A stretch of DNA of 64,000 nucleotides from Sphingobacterium hotanense (GTDB lineage: Bacteria; Bacteroidota; Bacteroidia; Sphingobacteriales; Sphingobacteriaceae), in contig NZ_CP030848.1 of NCBI RefSeq assembly GCF_008274825.1, forward strand, positions 2,294,001 to 2,358,000, read 5' to 3'. Each line of letters begins with the position of its first letter. The first letter of the stretch is position 1. Positions 26,218 through 35,610 of this stretch are shown here, piece by piece. Under the pieces are notes generated by a model that was not told the origin of the DNA, searched no databases, and saw only the letters and a program-made list of their open reading frames with translations. A program made the position numbers and the translations under genes.

Positions 26218-27714
26218 ATGTCTAAAAAAACAACGGGATATATTCTACTAATAACCATTGCGTTAGCCTCTATTATCACTCTACTATACGAATTTAACAC
26301 TGTTGCTGTTCCGGCTACTGTTATGGTTGTGGTCCGTTGGGTTACGGCGGCTGTATTGGTTTTGAATGCCTTGGTTCGTCGAAATCTAACAACATGGATT
26401 TTGACCTGTATGATATTGGGTATCTTTATCGGTCTTGATTTACCAAATGCTGCGCGTGCCTTGCAACCTTTAAGTCAAGGGTTTATCAAGCTCGTGAAGA
26501 CTATTGTTGGACCAATTCTATTCTCGACATTAGTATTTGGTATTGCCGGACACTCCGATTTAAAGCAGGTTGGGCGTATGGCTTGGAAATCCATGCTATA
26601 CTTCTTCTTGGCTACGACTTGTGCGATCTTCATCGGATTGGCAGCCATCAACTTAACACAAGCAGGTGTTGGTATTGATATCGAGCACATGCCGCACGAA
26701 GAACTTCCAACAACATCGGCGGTTTCTGAGGCGGATAAAGTAGCGTTAGAGCATATCGACGAAAGTGCACATTGGCTGTTTAAGTTTACAACCTTCTTTA
26801 GAGATACATTCCCGGAGAATATTGTAAAGTCCATTTATGAGAATAAGGTATTACAGATTGTGGTTTTTGCAGTTATCTTCGGTATCGGTTTAGCGATGGT
26901 GGAGGAAAAAAAGCGAAAGCCGCTGGTCGATTTTACGGAAAGTCTATCCGAAGCCATGTTCAAATTCACCAATCTGGTGATGCTCTTCGCACCTATTGGT
27001 GTGGGCGCAGCGATGGCCTATACGGTTGGACACCTAGGGGTGGACATCCTGAAAAACCTCTTTATGCTTTTGGCAACACTTTACCTTGCCTTGATCATGT
27101 TCTTACTGGTGGTTTTATTGCCAGTTGCGTTATACTTAAAAGTTCCTATAAAACAATTTGTTAACGCTATTAAAGAGCCGGTTTCCATTGCCTTTGCAAC
27201 GACGAGTTCGGATGCTGCGCTTCCAAAAGCGATGAGTGCGATGGAGAAATTTGGTGTTCCGCGTCGCATCGTATCCTTTGTTATTCCGACGGGATATAGC
27301 TTTAACCTCGACGGAACTTCGCTTTACCTTTCTTTAGCATCAATCTTCGTGGCGCAAGCAGCGGGAATTGATCTTTCCTTCGGACAGCAATTAGCAATTG
27401 CCTTTACCCTGATGATTACTTCAAAAGGGGTGGCAGCTGTTCCTAGAGCTTCGTTGATCGTATTGATCGCAACAGCAGATCAGTTTGGTTTGCCAGTGTT
27501 TGTTATCGCAGCGATCTTAGGTATCGACGAATTAATGGATATGGCAAGAACGTCGGTGAACGTTATTGGTAACTGTTTAGCGACGGTTGTTGTAGCGAAA
27601 TGGGAAGGGGAATTTGATGAAGCGGCTCCGTTCCGCGTGGATTCCGACGAAGACGGAATCAAGGAAATTGCGGAGGTCATCGAAGAAGGACCTGAAAACG
27701 AAACAAGATCTTAA
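26218..27714 (+). CDS. Dicarboxylate/amino acid:cation symporter (DAACS, GltP/DctA-like)
   Basis: This inner-membrane protein cotransports C4-dicarboxylates or acidic amino acids with H+ or Na+. The 498-residue protein carries the family landmarks: the serine-rich hairpin SIAFATTSSDAALPKAMS, TM7 GYSFNLDGTSLYLSLA, the second hairpin TSKGVAAVPRASLIVL and TM8 GIDELMDMARTSVNVIGNCLATVVVAKWEG. It has two additional hydrophobic segments at the N-terminus and an extra acidic loop (about 160-185, GVGIDIEHMPHEELPTTSAVSEADK), making it longer than GltP. Substrate not determined. It is monocistronic with a convergent terminator downstream. Confidence 0.93.
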   Translation: MSKKTTGYILLITIALASIITLLYEFNTVAVPATVMVVVRWVTAAVLVLNALVRRNLTTWILTCMILGIFIGLDLPNAARALQPLSQGFIKLVKTIVGPILFSTLVFGIAGHSDLKQVGRMAWKSMLYFFLATTCAIFIGLAAINLTQAGVGIDIEHMPHEELPTTSAVSEADKVALEHIDESAHWLFKFTTFFRDTFPENIVKSIYENKVLQIVVFAVIFGIGLAMVEEKKRKPLVDFTESLSEAMFKFTNLVMLFAPIGVGAAMAYTVGHLGVDILKNLFMLLATLYLALIMFLLVVLLPVALYLKVPIKQFVNAIKEPVSIAFATTSSDAALPKAMSAMEKFGVPRRIVSFVIPTGYSFNLDGTSLYLSLASIFVAQAAGIDLSFGQQLAIAFTLMITSKGVAAVPRASLIVLIATADQFGLPVFVIAAILGIDELMDMARTSVNVIGNCLATVVVAKWEGEFDEAAPFRVDSDEDGIKEIAEVIEEGPENETRS

Positions 27715-27720
27715 ATAGAG

Positions 27721-27753
27721 AGGGGATGTTCATTCGAGCATCCCCTTCGTTTT
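27721..27753 (+). terminator. Terminator between the symporter gene and pstB
   Basis: GGGGATG and CATCCCC pair around TTCATTCGAG, followed by TTCGTTTT. Confidence 0.8.
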
Positions 27754-27779
27754 GAATATATGAATTATTAATTGCCAAA

Positions 27780-28589
27780 TTAAGATATATAGCCCTTCAC
27801 GTATTGTTTGGTAATTTCATTTTGTGGATTCAACAGCACATCCTCCGTTTTCCCAAATTCCACGATTTCACCATTGTATAAGAAAAGTATATAGTCTGAC
27901 ACCCTGCGCGCCTGGCGAAGGATATGGGTAACCAAGACGATCGTATAATCTTCTTTAAGTTGAATCAACAGATTTTCTATCGTTTGTGTTGAAATAGGGT
28001 CCAAGGCGGAGGTAGATTCGTCGCCTAAGATAATTTCAGGCTCCACAGCAAGTCCACGCGCTAAACAAAGGCGCTGTTGCTGCCCGATAGATAAACGTGT
28101 CGCAGAGGCATCCAAACGATCTTTCACTTCATCCCATAATCCCACATTCACCAACTGTTGCTCAACAATCGCTTTTAAAGTATTTTTGTCCCGAATACCA
28201 TGAATTTTTGGACCATAAGCGATATTATCAAATATCGACATCGGCAATGGAAAAGGCTTCTGCGAAAGCAGGCCCATTTTCTTACGAATATGCGTCACTT
28301 CTGCGCCTGGAGCATAAATATCCTCGTTGTTCACCAGTACAGAACCTGTTACCTCTACATCTTTTTGATCGTCTAGCAGTCGGTTCAAAGTCTTCAATAG
28401 CGTCGTCTTCCCGCAACCCGAGGGACCTATAATGGAGGTTATCGAGTTATTCGGAATATCCAGACTGATATTCTTCAGAATCTGTTTTCCTTCTACCGTT
28501 ACGTTCAAATCCTTGATCTGAATCTTTGGAAGGACGATACGGCTTAAATCTTGTGCTTTTTCTGCTTCGACGCTAGGATATGTGAGCAT
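27780..28589 (-). CDS. pstB: Phosphate import ATP-binding protein PstB
   Basis: PstB energises high-affinity phosphate import. The 269-residue ABC ATPase has Walker A GPSGCGKTT (about 57-65), the Q-loop SQKPFPLPMSIFDNIAYGPKIHG, signature LSIGQQQR, Walker B IILGDESTSALDP and VTHILRQARR. The PFPMSI-like and GPKIHG motifs are specific to PstB. It is the last gene of a pstSCAB operon, and its start overlaps the end of pstA by 46 bp. phoU is not found downstream. Confidence 0.95.
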   Translation of the reverse strand: MLTYPSVEAEKAQDLSRIVLPKIQIKDLNVTVEGKQILKNISLDIPNNSITSIIGPSGCGKTTLLKTLNRLLDDQKDVEVTGSVLVNNEDIYAPGAEVTHIRKKMGLLSQKPFPLPMSIFDNIAYGPKIHGIRDKNTLKAIVEQQLVNVGLWDEVKDRLDASATRLSIGQQQRLCLARGLAVEPEIILGDESTSALDPISTQTIENLLIQLKEDYTIVLVTHILRQARRVSDYILFLYNGEIVEFGKTEDVLLNPQNEITKQYVKGYIS

Positions 28590-29398
28590 AGAACGATGAT
28601 TAAGATGATAATAGTTAATACTAAAGCAGAGGCATAGGCACGGCCTTGGACTTCCGGAATAGGACTGCTAAGCTGGAAGAATATAGCCAGTGGCAGTGTC
28701 GCAGTTGGCTCATCGATGTATTTAGGTAAGTTATCGCTGAAGCCGGTAGTCAACAAGACGCCGGCAACATCGCCAATAGCGCGCCCAAATGCCAATAAAA
28801 CTGCTGTAAATAGCCCCGGCTTTATATATTTGATCATGACACGTGCTGTTTCCCAGCGCGTTGCTCCAAGGGAAGCCGTGACATGTCTCAGATCTTGAGG
28901 AATGGTAGAGATCAGCTCATCCAAAGTTCTCACTACGATGGGGATAGTCAACAAAGTTATGGTGATAATACCCCCAAGCAAAGATGCTCTAATACCAAGG
29001 AACACCATAATGCTAAACGCTATGGCGCCATAAACAATGGAGGGAATACCGAACAACACATCGAACAATAGCTTGGCACTTCGCGCTAAGGAAGAACCTT
29101 TCTTGACATAGATATTCAAATAAAGCGCGATGGGTATTCCGATTAACGTCGCTAACAAAGTCGAAGCACTAGCCAAGTACAGCGAACCCAAGATAGCGTT
29201 TAGAATTCCGCCTTCTTTTCCGATATAAAATCCTCCCTGTGGTACTTTGCTAATCATGTCCCAGGACAGGTAGGGCAAGCCTTTGTAAAGGATTGTTCCT
29301 ACGATGAAAAATAAGGAGCCGGTGATAATGATACCGGAAAGCTGCATAAACATTTTGGCAAGCTTCTCTTGAAACAGTCTAGATTTTACAGTTCTCAT
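28544..29398 (-). CDS. pstA: Phosphate ABC transporter permease PstA
   Basis: The 284-residue inner-membrane permease has six hydrophobic segments and the BPD_transp_1 EAA-type loop LGATRWETARVMIKYIKPGLFTAVLLAFGRAIGDVAGVLLTTG typical of PstA. It forms the phosphate channel with PstC. It starts 1 bp before the end of pstC and overlaps pstB by 46 bp, so the three are translationally linked. Confidence 0.94.
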   Translation of the reverse strand: MRTVKSRLFQEKLAKMFMQLSGIIITGSLFFIVGTILYKGLPYLSWDMISKVPQGGFYIGKEGGILNAILGSLYLASASTLLATLIGIPIALYLNIYVKKGSSLARSAKLLFDVLFGIPSIVYGAIAFSIMVFLGIRASLLGGIITITLLTIPIVVRTLDELISTIPQDLRHVTASLGATRWETARVMIKYIKPGLFTAVLLAFGRAIGDVAGVLLTTGFSDNLPKYIDEPTATLPLAIFFQLSSPIPEVQGRAYASALVLTIIILIIVLCSHILASKQKKHKI

Positions 29399-29399
29399 C

Positions 29400-30290
29400 T
29401 TAATACTTTGCCTCCAGTTTATTTAAGATTAATCTTGAAATCAGGTTAAAGCCGAAAATGATGACAAAGAGCAATAGCGCTGCAAACATCAATGCCGAAT
29501 CGTATAAAGGAATAGACATCATTTCTCCAAAATTATTCGCTATTAAAGCAGGAATGGGATAACCGGCGTCAAAGATTGATTTTGGGATTTGCGGGATATT
29601 ACCACAGACCATCAATACGGCGACCGTTTCACCAAACGCCCGGGAAATGGCCAATACCACTGCCGCAAATATTCCAGGCTTAGCTTTCTTCAGTACAACA
29701 TGCTTGATTGTTTCCCAACGAGTCGCACCAAGGCTAAGGGAAACAGCACGTAGCTCGTACGGAATAGTATTCAATACTTCAACCATGATGCTGACCATAA
29801 TCGGAAAGATCATGACCGCCAGTACAATACCACCGGCAAAAACAGAATAGCCGGTCGTGCTGATACCAAATATTGGCGCTATATAAGTTCCTAAAAGAGG
29901 AACTACAAATAATACCCCCCAAACTCCATATAATACCGGTGGGATTGCTGCCAGCACATTCACTAATGGAAGCACCATATTGCGCAATCGGTCAGATGCA
30001 TATTCGACTAAATAGACTGACGCGAGAATACACAAAGGGACTGCAATTAATAAGGATAACAAGGTAACCCAGATGGTGCCGAGGATAAAAGAAAGGAAGC
30101 CAAATTGCCCTTTTAACGGAGCCCACACGCTTTCGGTCAGTACATCCCATAGCGAGAACTCTGTTAGAAGTGGGGTTGCTTTCCATACTAAGCCAACGAC
30201 GATGAGTACAATGACCAAGCTGGTGATCCCTAATAATCCCGCCGACACCCGCTGCGCTATCTTATCTTTTACTAATCTGTTTATCACCAA
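29400..30290 (-). CDS. pstC: Phosphate ABC transporter permease PstC
   Basis: The 296-residue permease has six hydrophobic segments and the EAA loop LGATRWETIKHVVLKKAKPGIFAAVVLAISRAFGETVAVLMVCGN, which is PstC-like (AFGETVAV). It overlaps the end of pstS by 29 bp. The ATG at 30290 gives MVINRLVKDKIAQRV, a normal start just before the first membrane segment. Confidence 0.94.
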   Translation of the reverse strand: MVINRLVKDKIAQRVSAGLLGITSLVIVLIVVGLVWKATPLLTEFSLWDVLTESVWAPLKGQFGFLSFILGTIWVTLLSLLIAVPLCILASVYLVEYASDRLRNMVLPLVNVLAAIPPVLYGVWGVLFVVPLLGTYIAPIFGISTTGYSVFAGGIVLAVMIFPIMVSIMVEVLNTIPYELRAVSLSLGATRWETIKHVVLKKAKPGIFAAVVLAISRAFGETVAVLMVCGNIPQIPKSIFDAGYPIPALIANNFGEMMSIPLYDSALMFAALLLFVIIFGFNLISRLILNKLEAKY

Positions 30291-31257
30291 TGCTTAATTT
30301 TTGTAATTGTTGTGCTATAACGTCTTTTTCCAAAGGCACATATCCATTCTCCAATAGATAAGCCTGCTGCTTTTCCTGTAATACAAATTCTATAAATGCT
30401 TTCAATAGCCTTGTCTGTTGATCATTACGAACGACGAACATCAGTTCGCGTGCAGGTGGAGACGGATATTTCTGTTGCGCGACAGCGTTGGTCAGTTGAT
30501 CGATGCTATCATAGAAGTTTTCATCCGGATCGATCTTCCCGTTTTGGTTTAAGTCTATCGGCAGGGCAGCAATCTGCGCGCTGGCTTTCTTTGATTTTAA
30601 GTCGTAGACATAATTGATGTTGTTGAATCCGATAGCCAGTTTGTTGTCTTTGATAGCTTGAGCAAGTCCGGGGTCGCCGAATATTCCAATGCCTTTTAGA
30701 TCTTCCTGATTGGCTTTAAAGAACTTAGCCCATGTTTCTGCTGCTCCGGCGGCATCTGAACGAACATATACTTCCAACGGCTCTTGAACAAAGCGGGAAT
30801 CGATATCCGACCATAATTTATAATAACCTCCTAGAAAGATGTGTTTTAATTCCTCCTGAGTAAACCCGCGTTCTTTGATCAGCTTATAATTGGGGTGCTC
30901 GCTATTAACAGTACCAATAACAGCATCATTTGCAACAAGGACCGGGTAAGCTCCTTTTTCCAGCTCCTGTGCATGCAGATCGCGAGAAACCAATCCGATA
31001 TCGACCATGTTGGTCAAGACATCTGCAATTCCTTTACCCGCTCCACCAGCAGAGATATTGAAACGTACGTCCGGGTTTTCTTTCTTGAAATCTTCGCTCC
31101 ATAATACCGCTAATGGGTAGAGTGCGAAGGCTCCAGATATAGAAATATTACCAACATATCCGCGCTCCGAATCATAGCCCTCAGAAACTTTCGGTGCGCA
31201 ACTGCTCAACAAAAGTGTTGTTAATAAACTGATAGACAATGATTTATTTAGCTTCAT
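30262..31257 (-). CDS. pstS: Phosphate-binding lipoprotein PstS
   Basis: The 331-residue protein begins MKLNKSLSISLLTTLLLSSC, a lipoprotein signal with lipobox LLSSC, so it is anchored and faces the periplasm. It contains the SBP_bac_11/PBP-like fold: ISISGAFALYPLAVLWSEDFKK, FNISAGGAGKGIADV, VRSDAAGAAETWAKFF (phosphate loop). It delivers phosphate to PstCAB. First gene of the operon; induction by phosphate starvation is expected from the family but no Pho box is recognised here. Confidence 0.93.
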   Translation of the reverse strand: MKLNKSLSISLLTTLLLSSCAPKVSEGYDSERGYVGNISISGAFALYPLAVLWSEDFKKENPDVRFNISAGGAGKGIADVLTNMVDIGLVSRDLHAQELEKGAYPVLVANDAVIGTVNSEHPNYKLIKERGFTQEELKHIFLGGYYKLWSDIDSRFVQEPLEVYVRSDAAGAAETWAKFFKANQEDLKGIGIFGDPGLAQAIKDNKLAIGFNNINYVYDLKSKKASAQIAALPIDLNQNGKIDPDENFYDSIDQLTNAVAQQKYPSPPARELMFVVRNDQQTRLLKAFIEFVLQEKQQAYLLENGYVPLEKDVIAQQLQKLSIGDKQISKR

Positions 31258-31345
31258 GAGCGTCTTTAAAATTACGTTTTGAAATTATTTCTACAAATAT
31301 ATACTAAATCACTAGATATTATATATTATTTTTACAGAAAATTTA

Positions 31346-31353
31346 TACATTTG
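31346..31353 (+). promoter_or_regulatory. Candidate -7 box of the sulfate assimilation operon
   Basis: TACATTTG is a match to TAnnTTTG in the 170-bp spacer between pstS and the sulfite reductase gene. It lies 75 nt before the ATG, leaving a leader long enough for regulation, but no known riboswitch fold is recognised. Confidence 0.5.
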
Positions 31354-31427
31354 TCCATCGAACCTTAAGAATACTATAATATAAGGTAGATGTTATTGAA
31401 TTATTAATAATACTAACTAGGTTAAAG

Positions 31428-33533
31428 ATGCAGAGTTTTCGTACGGAATTAGAGAATCCAGTCGTTGAGCAAGAGATAATCGAGCTGGAGAGAAAGATTA
31501 GGAGTTTTCAGAAGGGGGAGATCCCAGATGAGAAATTCCGTTCTTTAAGATTAGCTAGGGGAGTATATGGTCAACGTCAGCCGGGTGTGCAGATGGTGCG
31601 TATCAAACTTCCTTTTGGCAAGGTTACTTTCAAGCAACTGCTTAAGATCGCTGATATCTCTGATGAGTATGCAAGCAAGAATTTACACTTAACTACCCGC
31701 CAAGATATACAATTACACTTCGTTAGCTTAGATAAAACACCGGAACTATGGGCAAAGTTAGCGGAAGATGATATTACATTGCGCGAGGCTTGTGGAAACA
31801 CGGTTCGTAATGTAACGGCTTCAGCGACAGCCGGTATTGACCCAGACGAGTTGTTTGATGTGTCGCCATACGCGCAAAAAACATTTGAATATTTCCTAAG
31901 GAATCCTGTTTGTGCGGAGATGGGACGAAAGATCAAGATGTCTTTCTCGTCGTCAGATAAGGATTCTGCATTTTCATACATACACGATTTCGGCTTTATC
32001 CCTAAAATCAGGGTGGTAAATGGCGAAGAACAACGTGGTTTCAAAGTGATGCTTGGTGGTGGATTGGGAGCTCAACCTATTCTAGCCTATGAGATCTTTG
32101 ATTTCTTAGCTGATGATGATTTCATTCCTTATATAGAAGCAACTCTACGCGTGTTCGACCGACATGGAGAACGCAATAACCGCAATAAGGCTCGTTTTAA
32201 ATATCTCATACAAAAGCTAGGCTTAAAGAGCGTCTTAGCGCTTATTGAAGAAGAAAAGACCGCGATTAAGAACACCCAGGTAAAGGTTGATCGAAATTTG
32301 ATTCAGCAACCTGCAGCTCCAACTGAGGAAGTAACCGAAGTAGAAGCGATCGACCAGATCGGTTTTGAAATATGGAAACAGACTAATGTTTTCGAGCAAA
32401 AGCAGAAAGGATATTATGGCGTATATGCTAATATTCAGACGGGCGATATTTCAACAGAGAAAGCACGTGTATTGGTTGCCGGGCTTCGTGGGCACATTGC
32501 GGATGATATCCGCATAACTCAAGATCAGAATTTACTCTTCAAGTATGCTCGCCAGGAATCTCTGGCTCATATTTACAATGTGCTGGCTAGCTTAGGTTTT
32601 TCAAAACCAGGGCATAACAGTACGGCGGATATCACCACTTGTCCGGGAACAGATACTTGTAACCTAGGGATTTCAAACTCAACGGAAATGGCAAGAGTAT
32701 TGGAAAACTATATCCATGAGTTTCATACCGACTTCGTTTTTGAACAGCAATTAAAGATTAAGATTTCAGGCTGTATGAATTCATGCGGACAACATGGTCT
32801 TGCTCATATTGGCTTCCATGGGAGCTCTGTAAAGGCTGGCGGTGCAGTGATTCCTGCAGCGCAAGTGATGTTAGCCGGAGGTACAATTGGCGATGGAAAA
32901 GGTCGTGTAGCAGAGCGTGTTATCAAAGTGCCTACGAAGCGTGTTTTGCAAGTTGTAGATCTGTTGTTGACCGACTTTAAAGCCAATAAATCAGCTGAGC
33001 AGAACTTTCATGATTATTATGATCAGCAGACGAAAGACTATTTCTATAGATTACTGAAGCCGCTGGCTGATTTAACGACATTGACCCCCGATGAGCACAT
33101 CGACTGGGGACATGAGGAAACCTTTGCGACTGCAATCGGCGTGGGCGAATGTGCCGGTGTTATTATTGACTTGGTTGCAACCCTGTTGTTGGAAGCGGAA
33201 GAGAAATTGGATCTCTCTAGACTCGCGTTGGAGAAAGGACAATATGCAGATGCCATCTATCATGCTTACAGTTCGTTTGTATGGACAGCCAAGGCTTTAT
33301 TGTTAGATAAAGGAATAAATTCTTCAACACAAGCAGCAGTTATACAGGAGTTTGATACGCACTATGTAAACGAAGGCTTATTTAGTTTTCCGACTAGCTT
33401 CAGTGAGCGTGTTTTACAAATCAATAAATATGAGCCCTCTAAGGAATTTGCAGAAGCATACCTTTTGCAGGCCACCGCTTTTGGCTTAGAAGGAGCGGAA
33501 CGTAGGGAAGAATTAAAGGCGGTTAGTCAATAA
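31428..33533 (+). CDS. Sulfite/nitrite reductase with C-terminal HEPN-like domain
   Basis: This siroheme and 4Fe-4S enzyme reduces sulfite to sulfide (by context) with ferredoxin or a similar donor. The 701-residue protein has two NIR/SIR ferredoxin-like halves (MVRIKLPFGKVTFKQLLKIAD; GYYGVYANIQTGDIS), the CGNTVRNVTASATAG segment and the cluster ligands TCPGTDTCNLG and GCMNSCGQHG. After about residue 565 a helical region of about 130 residues (LEKGQYADAIYHAYSSFVWTAKALLLDKG) resembles a HEPN domain, which is absent from standard reductases. It starts a six-gene operon for siroheme and sulfate assimilation, so sulfite is the likely substrate. Confidence 0.92.
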   Translation: MQSFRTELENPVVEQEIIELERKIRSFQKGEIPDEKFRSLRLARGVYGQRQPGVQMVRIKLPFGKVTFKQLLKIADISDEYASKNLHLTTRQDIQLHFVSLDKTPELWAKLAEDDITLREACGNTVRNVTASATAGIDPDELFDVSPYAQKTFEYFLRNPVCAEMGRKIKMSFSSSDKDSAFSYIHDFGFIPKIRVVNGEEQRGFKVMLGGGLGAQPILAYEIFDFLADDDFIPYIEATLRVFDRHGERNNRNKARFKYLIQKLGLKSVLALIEEEKTAIKNTQVKVDRNLIQQPAAPTEEVTEVEAIDQIGFEIWKQTNVFEQKQKGYYGVYANIQTGDISTEKARVLVAGLRGHIADDIRITQDQNLLFKYARQESLAHIYNVLASLGFSKPGHNSTADITTCPGTDTCNLGISNSTEMARVLENYIHEFHTDFVFEQQLKIKISGCMNSCGQHGLAHIGFHGSSVKAGGAVIPAAQVMLAGGTIGDGKGRVAERVIKVPTKRVLQVVDLLLTDFKANKSAEQNFHDYYDQQTKDYFYRLLKPLADLTTLTPDEHIDWGHEETFATAIGVGECAGVIIDLVATLLLEAEEKLDLSRLALEKGQYADAIYHAYSSFVWTAKALLLDKGINSSTQAAVIQEFDTHYVNEGLFSFPTSFSERVLQINKYEPSKEFAEAYLLQATAFGLEGAERREELKAVSQ

Positions 33534-33547
33534 AACAGGAGGGAAGA

Positions 33548-34318
33548 ATGAAAGAAATTAAACCAAAAGTAACTTTAGTAGGCGCAGGGCCGGGAGATCC
33601 TGATCTCATCACTTTGAAAGGAATACGTGCTATAGCGTCTGCGGATGTGATTTTATATGATGCTTTAGTGAATGAGAGCTTGCTGGAGTACGCGAGCAAA
33701 GATTGCACAAAAATATATGTAGGGAAACGTGCGGAGCGATTATCGACTTCACAAGACCATATAAATCAGCTGTTAGTTGATTATGCGCTGACTCATGGGC
33801 ATGTCGTTCGATTAAAGGGCGGTGATCCTTTTGTATTCGGACGAGGTGGCGAAGAATTGGATTTTGTTCGACAATTTGATATAGAAACGGCAGTAGTGCC
33901 CGGCATCTCCTCATCAGTTGGGTTAACGGGTCTTCAGCAAATCCCATTGACTTATAGGGGTATCTCAGAGTCTTTTTGGGTAATTACAGGCTCCACTAGC
34001 GATGGCCGTCTATCGAACGATTTGTACACTGCTGTACAGACCAATGCAACGGTTGTTGTTTTGATGGGTTTTTCGAAGCTGCGAGAGATTGTTGCGCTGT
34101 ATCAATCTGAGGGCAAAGGTAATTTACCTATCGCCTTAATTCAGAATGGATCTTTACCAAACGAAAGGGTTGTATTAGGCCGAATAAACAGCATTATACA
34201 GGACGCTGAGCGTAGTTTGGTTGGAGTTCCGGCGATCATCGTACTAGGAGAAGTCGTTGCAAAGCATCAGGAATTTGAAGCAGTAAAACTTGAATTAGCA
34301 AGCATTCAAAACGTATAG
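33548..34318 (+). CDS. cobA: Uroporphyrinogen-III C-methyltransferase
   Basis: CobA methylates uroporphyrinogen III twice with S-adenosylmethionine to precorrin-2, on the way to siroheme. The 256-residue protein has the tetrapyrrole methylase landmarks VGAGPGDPDLITLKG (11-25), DVILYDALVN, VRLKGGDPFVFGRGGEE, the PGISSSVGL loop and PLTYRG. Context fits: its product is used by the next gene and the siroheme goes to the preceding reductase. An AGGAGGGAAG-like run lies just before the start. Confidence 0.95.
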   Translation: MKEIKPKVTLVGAGPGDPDLITLKGIRAIASADVILYDALVNESLLEYASKDCTKIYVGKRAERLSTSQDHINQLLVDYALTHGHVVRLKGGDPFVFGRGGEELDFVRQFDIETAVVPGISSSVGLTGLQQIPLTYRGISESFWVITGSTSDGRLSNDLYTAVQTNATVVVLMGFSKLREIVALYQSEGKGNLPIALIQNGSLPNERVVLGRINSIIQDAERSLVGVPAIIVLGEVVAKHQEFEAVKLELASIQNV

Positions 34319-34322
34319 TGCG

Positions 34323-34904
34323 ATGAATACATTATTTCCTATTTACGTTAAGTTGGACCAAATCAACACGTTGCTTATCGGTGGAGGACCTGTAGGCTTG
34401 GAAAAGCTGCAAGCGCTGCTTAGCAATTCTCCAAATGCAAAAGTTAAGATTATAGCGCGTGATGTGATCGACGAGATAGTTGCCTTGGTAAATTCAAATG
34501 AATTACTATCCTTAGAAATACGCGAATTTCAAGAACGTGATCTTGACGGTATGGACTTGCTGATTATGGCCACAAACAATCCGGAATTTAATGAGGAAGT
34601 TAAACAGCTCGCTAAGTCAAGACATCTGTTGGTCAATGTGGCTGACAAGCCTGATTTATGCGATTTCTACCTCGGGTCTGTCGTGCAGAAAGGAAACCTG
34701 AAGATAGGGATTTCCACCAACGGCAAATCACCCACCATAGCGAAGCGCCTAAAAGAATTTTTAAATGAATTATTGCCAGAGGAAATTGATGAAACATTGA
34801 ATCTCATGGCTTCTTATAGAAATAGCTTAAAGGGCGATTTCCAAAGAAAAGTGACCGTCTTGAACGCGCATACCGAATCATTATTGAAAGGAGCAGGATC
34901 ATGA
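34323..34904 (+). CDS. Precorrin-2 dehydrogenase/sirohydrochlorin ferrochelatase-like
   Basis: The 193-residue protein matches the N-terminal NAD-binding half of CysG (SirC/Met8 family): LFPIYVKLDQINTLLIGGGPVGLEKLQALL (Rossmann fingerprint GGGPVG), ATNNPEFNEEV, VNVADKPDLCDFYLGSVVQKGNLKIGISTNGKSPTIAKRLKEF. It oxidises precorrin-2 to sirohydrochlorin and may insert iron. It lies 4 bp after cobA and overlaps cysH by 4 bp, completing siroheme synthesis in the operon. Confidence 0.92.
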   Translation: MNTLFPIYVKLDQINTLLIGGGPVGLEKLQALLSNSPNAKVKIIARDVIDEIVALVNSNELLSLEIREFQERDLDGMDLLIMATNNPEFNEEVKQLAKSRHLLVNVADKPDLCDFYLGSVVQKGNLKIGISTNGKSPTIAKRLKEFLNELLPEEIDETLNLMASYRNSLKGDFQRKVTVLNAHTESLLKGAGS

Positions 34905-35599
34905 TAGAACAATTAAAGAGCGATTTAGCAGGTTTGGACGCTCGGGAGATTCTGACCTATGTCAATGCGCGGTTTGGAGAGGAAGCGATCTTTTCGACGT
35001 CATTTGGAATAGAGGATCAGGTCATTACACATTTGCTATCGGAGATAAATGCTACGACTCGTGTTTTTACCCTCGATACAGGTCGTTTGTTTCCGGAGAC
35101 TTATTATGTATGGAACAGAACGTTGGATATCTACAAGCTTCCGATACAGGCTTATTATCCGAGAACAGAAGCGGTGGAAGAATTGATCAGTACCAAAGGA
35201 CCGTCGAGCTTCTATGAGTCGACGGAAAATCGAAAGGAATGTTGTTTTATCCGGAAGATTGAACCTTTGAAACGTGCGATCAAGGGATACAAGGTATGGA
35301 TTACCGGTATACGGGCAGAACAGTCGGAAAACCGAGATCACATGGAATTCATCGAGTGGGATGAGGGTAATCAGATTATCAAGGTTCATCCATTGTTCAA
35401 CTGGACCCTGGAAATGGTCGAGACGTTCTTAAAAGTCAATTTTGTGCCTTATAATCCTTTACATGACAAAGGGTTCCCGAGCATCGGTTGCCAGCCCTGT
35501 ACCAGGGCGATAGCTGCAGGGGAGGATTTCCGTGCAGGCCGCTGGTGGTGGGAAGATAAAAGCAAGAAAGAGTGTGGGTTACATGTTACAAGTAAATAA
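34901..35599 (+). CDS. cysH: Assimilatory adenylylsulfate (APS/PAPS) reductase
   Basis: CysH reduces activated sulfate to sulfite. The 232-residue protein has a PP-loop-related fold (STSFGIEDQVITHLL, FTLDTGRLFPETY), ENRKECCFIRKIEPLKRAI, WITGIRAEQSENR, and the catalytic tail ECGLHVTSK. It has the CC plus CxxC cysteine set (CCFIRK and GCQPCTRA) that binds a 4Fe-4S cluster. That set is the mark of the APS-using branch, consistent with the absence of an APS kinase gene (cysC) in this operon. It overlaps the preceding gene by 4 bp (ATGA). Confidence 0.93.
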   Translation: MIEQLKSDLAGLDAREILTYVNARFGEEAIFSTSFGIEDQVITHLLSEINATTRVFTLDTGRLFPETYYVWNRTLDIYKLPIQAYYPRTEAVEELISTKGPSSFYESTENRKECCFIRKIEPLKRAIKGYKVWITGIRAEQSENRDHMEFIEWDEGNQIIKVHPLFNWTLEMVETFLKVNFVPYNPLHDKGFPSIGCQPCTRAIAAGEDFRAGRWWWEDKSKKECGLHVTSK

Positions 35600-35610
35600 T
35601 AGATTAATGT

